Shown one piece after another: positions 22,747 through 25,754 of a stretch of 25,754 nucleotides of DNA. The DNA is from Thiotrichaceae bacterium (GTDB lineage: Bacteria > Pseudomonadota > Gammaproteobacteria > Thiotrichales > Thiotrichaceae), in assembly GCA_027008885.1 (NCBI GenBank), contig JALVDQ010000322.1:1-25754 (forward strand). Direction: 5' to 3'. Positions within the stretch are counted from its first letter, which is position 1. Each line of letters opens with the position of its first letter. The position numbers were made by a program, and so were the translations under genes. A model generated the notes under the pieces. That model did not search any database and was not told where the DNA came from. It was given only the letters and a program-made list of their open reading frames with translations.

Positions 22747-24018
22747 ATGCGCATTATTCACACATCCGACTGGCATTTAGGTCAAAATTTTATGGGGAAA
22801 AGCAGGGCGGCAGAGCATCGCCTGTTTTTTGCCTGGCTACTTGAAATAATCAACAGCAGACAGGTTGATGCGCTGATTGTTGCGGGGGATATTTTCGACA
22901 CGGGTTCGCCGCCGAGCTATGCACGCGAAATGTATAACCGCTTTATTGTGGATATTCACCGTAGCGGCTGCCAGCTGATTATACTTGCGGGCAACCATGA
23001 TTCAGTTGCTACCCTGAATGAATCCCGCGAAATACTTGCCTGCCTGAATACGCATGTGATTTCCTGCGTTGCAGATGATAGCAGCAACTTCATTATTCCC
23101 CTGGGTACACGCACGGGCGAGACAGGCGCAATCCTGTGTGCCATTCCCTTTATCCGTTCGCGGGATGTTACCCTCAGTCACTCCGGGCAAAGCACTGAAG
23201 AAAAACAACAGGCGATGCAGCAGGCGATTGCCGCTTATTACCAGGATCTCTACCAGCAGGCAGATAACTACCGCAAGGAAAACAAGCTGTGCGTTCCGGT
23301 TATTATGAGCGGGCATCTGGCAACCGTCGGCGCAAGCACCACAGATTCTGTGCGCGATATTTACATCGGTACCCTGAATGCCTTTCCTGCGAGCGCCTTC
23401 CCTGCCGCAGACTATATTGCACTGGGGCATATTCACAAGCCGCAAAAGGTCGCCAAAAGCGAGCACATTCGTTACAGCGGTTCTCCGCTTGCGCTGAGTT
23501 TTGATGAAGCAGCAAGCAGCAAATCGGTATTGCTGCTGGAATTTGAAGGCGCCAAACTAAAGCAGCTTGAATCCTTGAAGATACCCGTCTGGCAACCGAT
23601 GCAAATCATCAAGGGCGATTTAAAGCAGATTGAAAAACAGCTTAAAAGCTTGCCTGATTCATTTGAACTGGATGATGAACAACGCATCTGGGTCGAAGTT
23701 GTGGTGTCAGCAGAGGATTATATTAACGATCTGCAAACGCATATCCAGAAATTTGCAGAAGATTTACCCATTGATATTTTGCGTCTGCGGCGAGAGCGCA
23801 AACAGCAAGCCTCAGCCCTGCAAATCCAGCAAAAAGAAACGCTGCAGGAACTCGCTGTGATGGATGTTTTTGAGCGTCGTCTCAGGGAAGAATATGGCGA
23901 GATGGATGATAGCGACAAGGAAAACCGGCAAAGGCAGGAGCGAATCCGCCACTACTTCAAACAAGTGCTGGAGCAACTGGAAACAGGGACAGTTACAGGG
24001 AGCAGCCAGGCAGAATGA
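22747..24018 (+). CDS. sbcD: Exonuclease SbcCD nuclease subunit (SbcD/Mre11)
   Basis: This is the Mre11-type nuclease of the SbcCD complex, which cuts hairpins and blocked DNA ends. The metallophosphoesterase motifs are HTSDWHLG (residues 5-12), AGDIFD (Asp48), AGNHDS (Asn83, His84), SGHLATVG and [10 protein letters not shown] chose the ATG at 22747 because the conserved sequence begins [12 protein letters not shown]; a TTG six bases upstream is the alternative. The protein has 423 residues. No ribosome-binding site is visible, and the C-run/T-run repeat stands where it should be. The stop overlaps the sbcC start (ATGA), so the two subunits are translationally coupled. Confidence 0.95.
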   Translation: MRIIHTSDWHLGQNFMGKSRAAEHRLFFAWLLEIINSRQVDALIVAGDIFDTGSPPSYAREMYNRFIVDIHRSGCQLIILAGNHDSVATLNESREILACLNTHVISCVADDSSNFIIPLGTRTGETGAILCAIPFIRSRDVTLSHSGQSTEEKQQAMQQAIAAYYQDLYQQADNYRKENKLCVPVIMSGHLATVGASTTDSVRDIYIGTLNAFPASAFPAADYIALGHIHKPQKVAKSEHIRYSGSPLALSFDEAASSKSVLLLEFEGAKLKQLESLKIPVWQPMQIIKGDLKQIEKQLKSLPDSFELDDEQRIWVEVVVSAEDYINDLQTHIQKFAEDLPIDILRLRRERKQQASALQIQQKETLQELAVMDVFERRLREEYGEMDDSDKENRQRQERIRHYFKQVLEQLETGTVTGSSQAE

Positions 24019-25754
24019 AAATACTCAGTTTGCGTTTTAAAAACATAAATTCGCTGCGAGGCGAATGGAAGATTGATTTTAGCCAGGCACCTTTCAGCAA
24101 TAATGGTCTGTTTGCAATCACCGGAGCCACTGGCGCAGGCAAAACCACCATTCTTGACGCGATCTGCCTGGCACTGTACCACAAGACGCCACGCTTATCC
24201 GTGTCAGCAGGCAATAACCAGTTGATGACACGGCACTGCGCAGACAGTCTTGCCGAAGTTGAATTTGAAGTCAGGGGAAAAGCCTACCGGGCATTCTGGA
24301 GTCAGCGCAGGGCGCGCAACAAGGCAGACGGCAAACTGCAAGCACCGCATGTTGAGCTGTGTCAGCTGGAGAATAGCGATGCTGATCCCACAAAAGATGG
24401 CAGTGGCAAGATAATCGCAGAAAAAATACACGACAAAGAGCAGCTTGTTACAAAAATCACCGGCTTGAACTTTTCACGCTTCACCAAATCAATGTTGCTC
24501 GCGCAGGGAGGCTTTGCCGCCTTTTTAAACGCCAATGCAAAGGAACGCGCTGAACTCCTGGAAGAACTGACCGGAACAGAAATCTACGGACAAATCTCGC
24601 AGCAGGTTTTTGAGAATTACAAACAGTCTCAAATTGAATTGCAAAAGCTGCAAGCCCGCCTGGAGGGAATCGCGCTTCTGCATGAGGATGAAATTAAGCT
24701 ACTGCAAGCCCGTCAGGATGAATTAAACAGGGAAGTGCAGCAGGCGCAACAGCAGCGTGACATCAGCACCACAAAGTATCAGTGGCTAAAGCAATGGCTC
24801 GAATTGCAGGCAGAACAGCAAAAGCTTCAGCAAAAACTCAAACAAAGCGAAGCAAAACTTGGCGCAGAAAAACCTAACCTGGACAAGCTCAAACTCAGCG
24901 AACCGGCACTGCAACTAAGCCCATACTTTCAAAAAGTGCAGGAAAATCAAAAGCGCCTTGCAGACACAGAGAAAAAACTAAAAACACATCGGACGCGTTA
25001 CGCAAGCCTCTTCAAGCAGCAGCAAAGCAGCGAAACAGAATACCAGCAGGCAGAAAAACACTATCAAAACTGCAAGGCAAAACAGCATCAGGAAGAAACC
25101 CGCATAGCCGACGTGCTGCAACCGCTGGAACAGCAAATCAAAACACTCAAACAGCAACTTGCCGGGATCGAAGCCAAACACCAGCAGCAACTCGCAAAGC
25201 TGGAGGAAAAACAGCAGCAAGCCAGAACACTCGATGAATTACACAAGGCGCTGGAAAAGCAAACGCAGGAGCTAAAAACCACCCGGGAGCAACTCAAACA
25301 GCAGCAACAGCAGTTTAGTGCAGACTTTGGCAAAATAAATCTGGAAAAACTGGAGCAGCAACTCGAACAATACCAGCAAAAAAAAGAACACGAATTAAAA
25401 CTGCAAACACTCTTTGCGCGCTACCAGGAATATCAGCAGGAATACCAGCAGGAAATACAACAGCAGGGCACACTCAAGAAACACATCCAGCAACACACAA
25501 GGAAGGTCAACAAGCTCCGGCAAGACTACCAGGCAAACCAGCAACAGCTAAAAGACATCCAGACACTGCTGCAACAGGAACAGCGCATTATGGATTTAAG
25601 CGCCCACCGTGAACGCCTGCAACCAGGTGAAGCCTGCCCGCTGTGTGGTTCTACCACGCATCCGGCGATTAGCGAATATCAGCAACTCGACATCTCGCAC
25701 ACACAACAACGCCTTGCAGAAAAACAGCAGGCGCTTGAAACGCTCGCCCAACAG
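24015..25754 (+). CDS. sbcC: Exonuclease SbcCD ATPase subunit (SbcC/Rad50), partial at the window edge
   Basis: This is the SMC-like ATPase partner of SbcD. The 580 visible residues begin [18 protein letters not shown]. Walker A is GATGAGKTT (residues 37-45), and [12 protein letters not shown] with [16 protein letters not shown] follows, as in SbcC. A long coiled coil unusually rich in glutamine (CAG/CAA codon runs, for example 25295-25312) leads to the zinc hook CPLC (Cys541, Cys544). The second coiled-coil arm, signature and Walker B lie beyond the window. It overlaps sbcD by four bases. No internal stop was seen. SbcCD acts in the cytoplasm on palindromic DNA, which is of interest because the window contains long palindromes. 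Confidence 0.95.
   Translation, partial: MKILSLRFKNINSLRGEWKIDFSQAPFSNNGLFAITGATGAGKTTILDAICLALYHKTPRLSVSAGNNQLMTRHCADSLAEVEFEVRGKAYRAFWSQRRARNKADGKLQAPHVELCQLENSDADPTKDGSGKIIAEKIHDKEQLVTKITGLNFSRFTKSMLLAQGGFAAFLNANAKERAELLEELTGTEIYGQISQQVFENYKQSQIELQKLQARLEGIALLHEDEIKLLQARQDELNREVQQAQQQRDISTTKYQWLKQWLELQAEQQKLQQKLKQSEAKLGAEKPNLDKLKLSEPALQLSPYFQKVQENQKRLADTEKKLKTHRTRYASLFKQQQSSETEYQQAEKHYQNCKAKQHQEETRIADVLQPLEQQIKTLKQQLAGIEAKHQQQLAKLEEKQQQARTLDELHKALEKQTQELKTTREQLKQQQQQFSADFGKINLEKLEQQLEQYQQKKEHELKLQTLFARYQEYQQEYQQEIQQQGTLKKHIQQHTRKVNKLRQDYQANQQQLKDIQTLLQQEQRIMDLSAHRERLQPGEACPLCGSTTHPAISEYQQLDISHTQQRLAEKQQALETLAQQ

Noticed and set aside
24978..25333. Minus-strand open frames rich in Cys, Leu and Ser
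   Set aside because: They are antisense shadows of the glutamine-rich CAG codons of sbcC.
1..25754. CRISPR array, phage or integrated plasmid
   Set aside because: No regularly spaced repeats, Cas, integrase, terminase, capsid or replication genes are present.

Overview
The window carries a typical gammaproteobacterial chromosomal segment of moderate GC content. The best clue is gene order. A divergent argH sits beside an algZ/algR-type two-component pair, followed by hemC-hemD-hemX-hemY; this layout is known from Pseudomonas and related Gammaproteobacteria. No transposase, integrase, tRNA, rRNA or CRISPR array was seen, so genus and species cannot be named.

Layout, left to right: the 3' end of an unidentified gene runs into mutM (DNA repair); then moaB-moeA (molybdenum cofactor) and a small endonuclease/exonuclease/phosphatase-family gene. 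On the minus strand lies hemC-hemD-hemX-hemY (early tetrapyrrole synthesis and two membrane proteins of the same operon type), a plus-strand periplasmic thioredoxin-like gene, then minus-strand algZ-algR. argH runs divergently from algZ. A plus-strand capsule-export operon follows (lipoprotein, kpsE-like, kpsD-like, kpsM, kpsT) with no sugar-synthesis genes beside it, then dinB. After that come a convergent DUF4202 gene, a repeat-rich spacer, a SEC-C/TPR gene that looks split by a frameshift, a di-heme cytochrome c peroxidase (minus), and sbcD-sbcC (plus, sbcC running off the window).

The unusual content is mostly between the genes. Two dispersed repeat families were found by eye. Family 1 is a roughly 30-bp sequence, ACCCATCCCCCC followed by a T-run and ATATATTTT, present five times; two copies form a near-perfect 78-bp palindrome and one ends just before the sbcD start codon. 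Family 2 is a palindromic, MITE-like element with ends AGGAGCCTGTCCGAGAAT, present at three places. One copy lies exactly between two convergent genes and seems to give each its TAG stop codon; another overlaps the end of kpsT. There are also REP-like hairpins of the GGTTAGC...GCGTAACC and CCCGTAT...ATACGGG type.

The argH/algZ spacer holds two regulatory candidates: three AlgR-box-like sites spaced 44 and 22 bp apart, as expected for a LytTR regulator, and a 20-bp hairpin just upstream of algZ whose mismatches all become G-U pairs in the algZ transcript. All functions are assigned from sequence motifs and gene order only; no database search was run.
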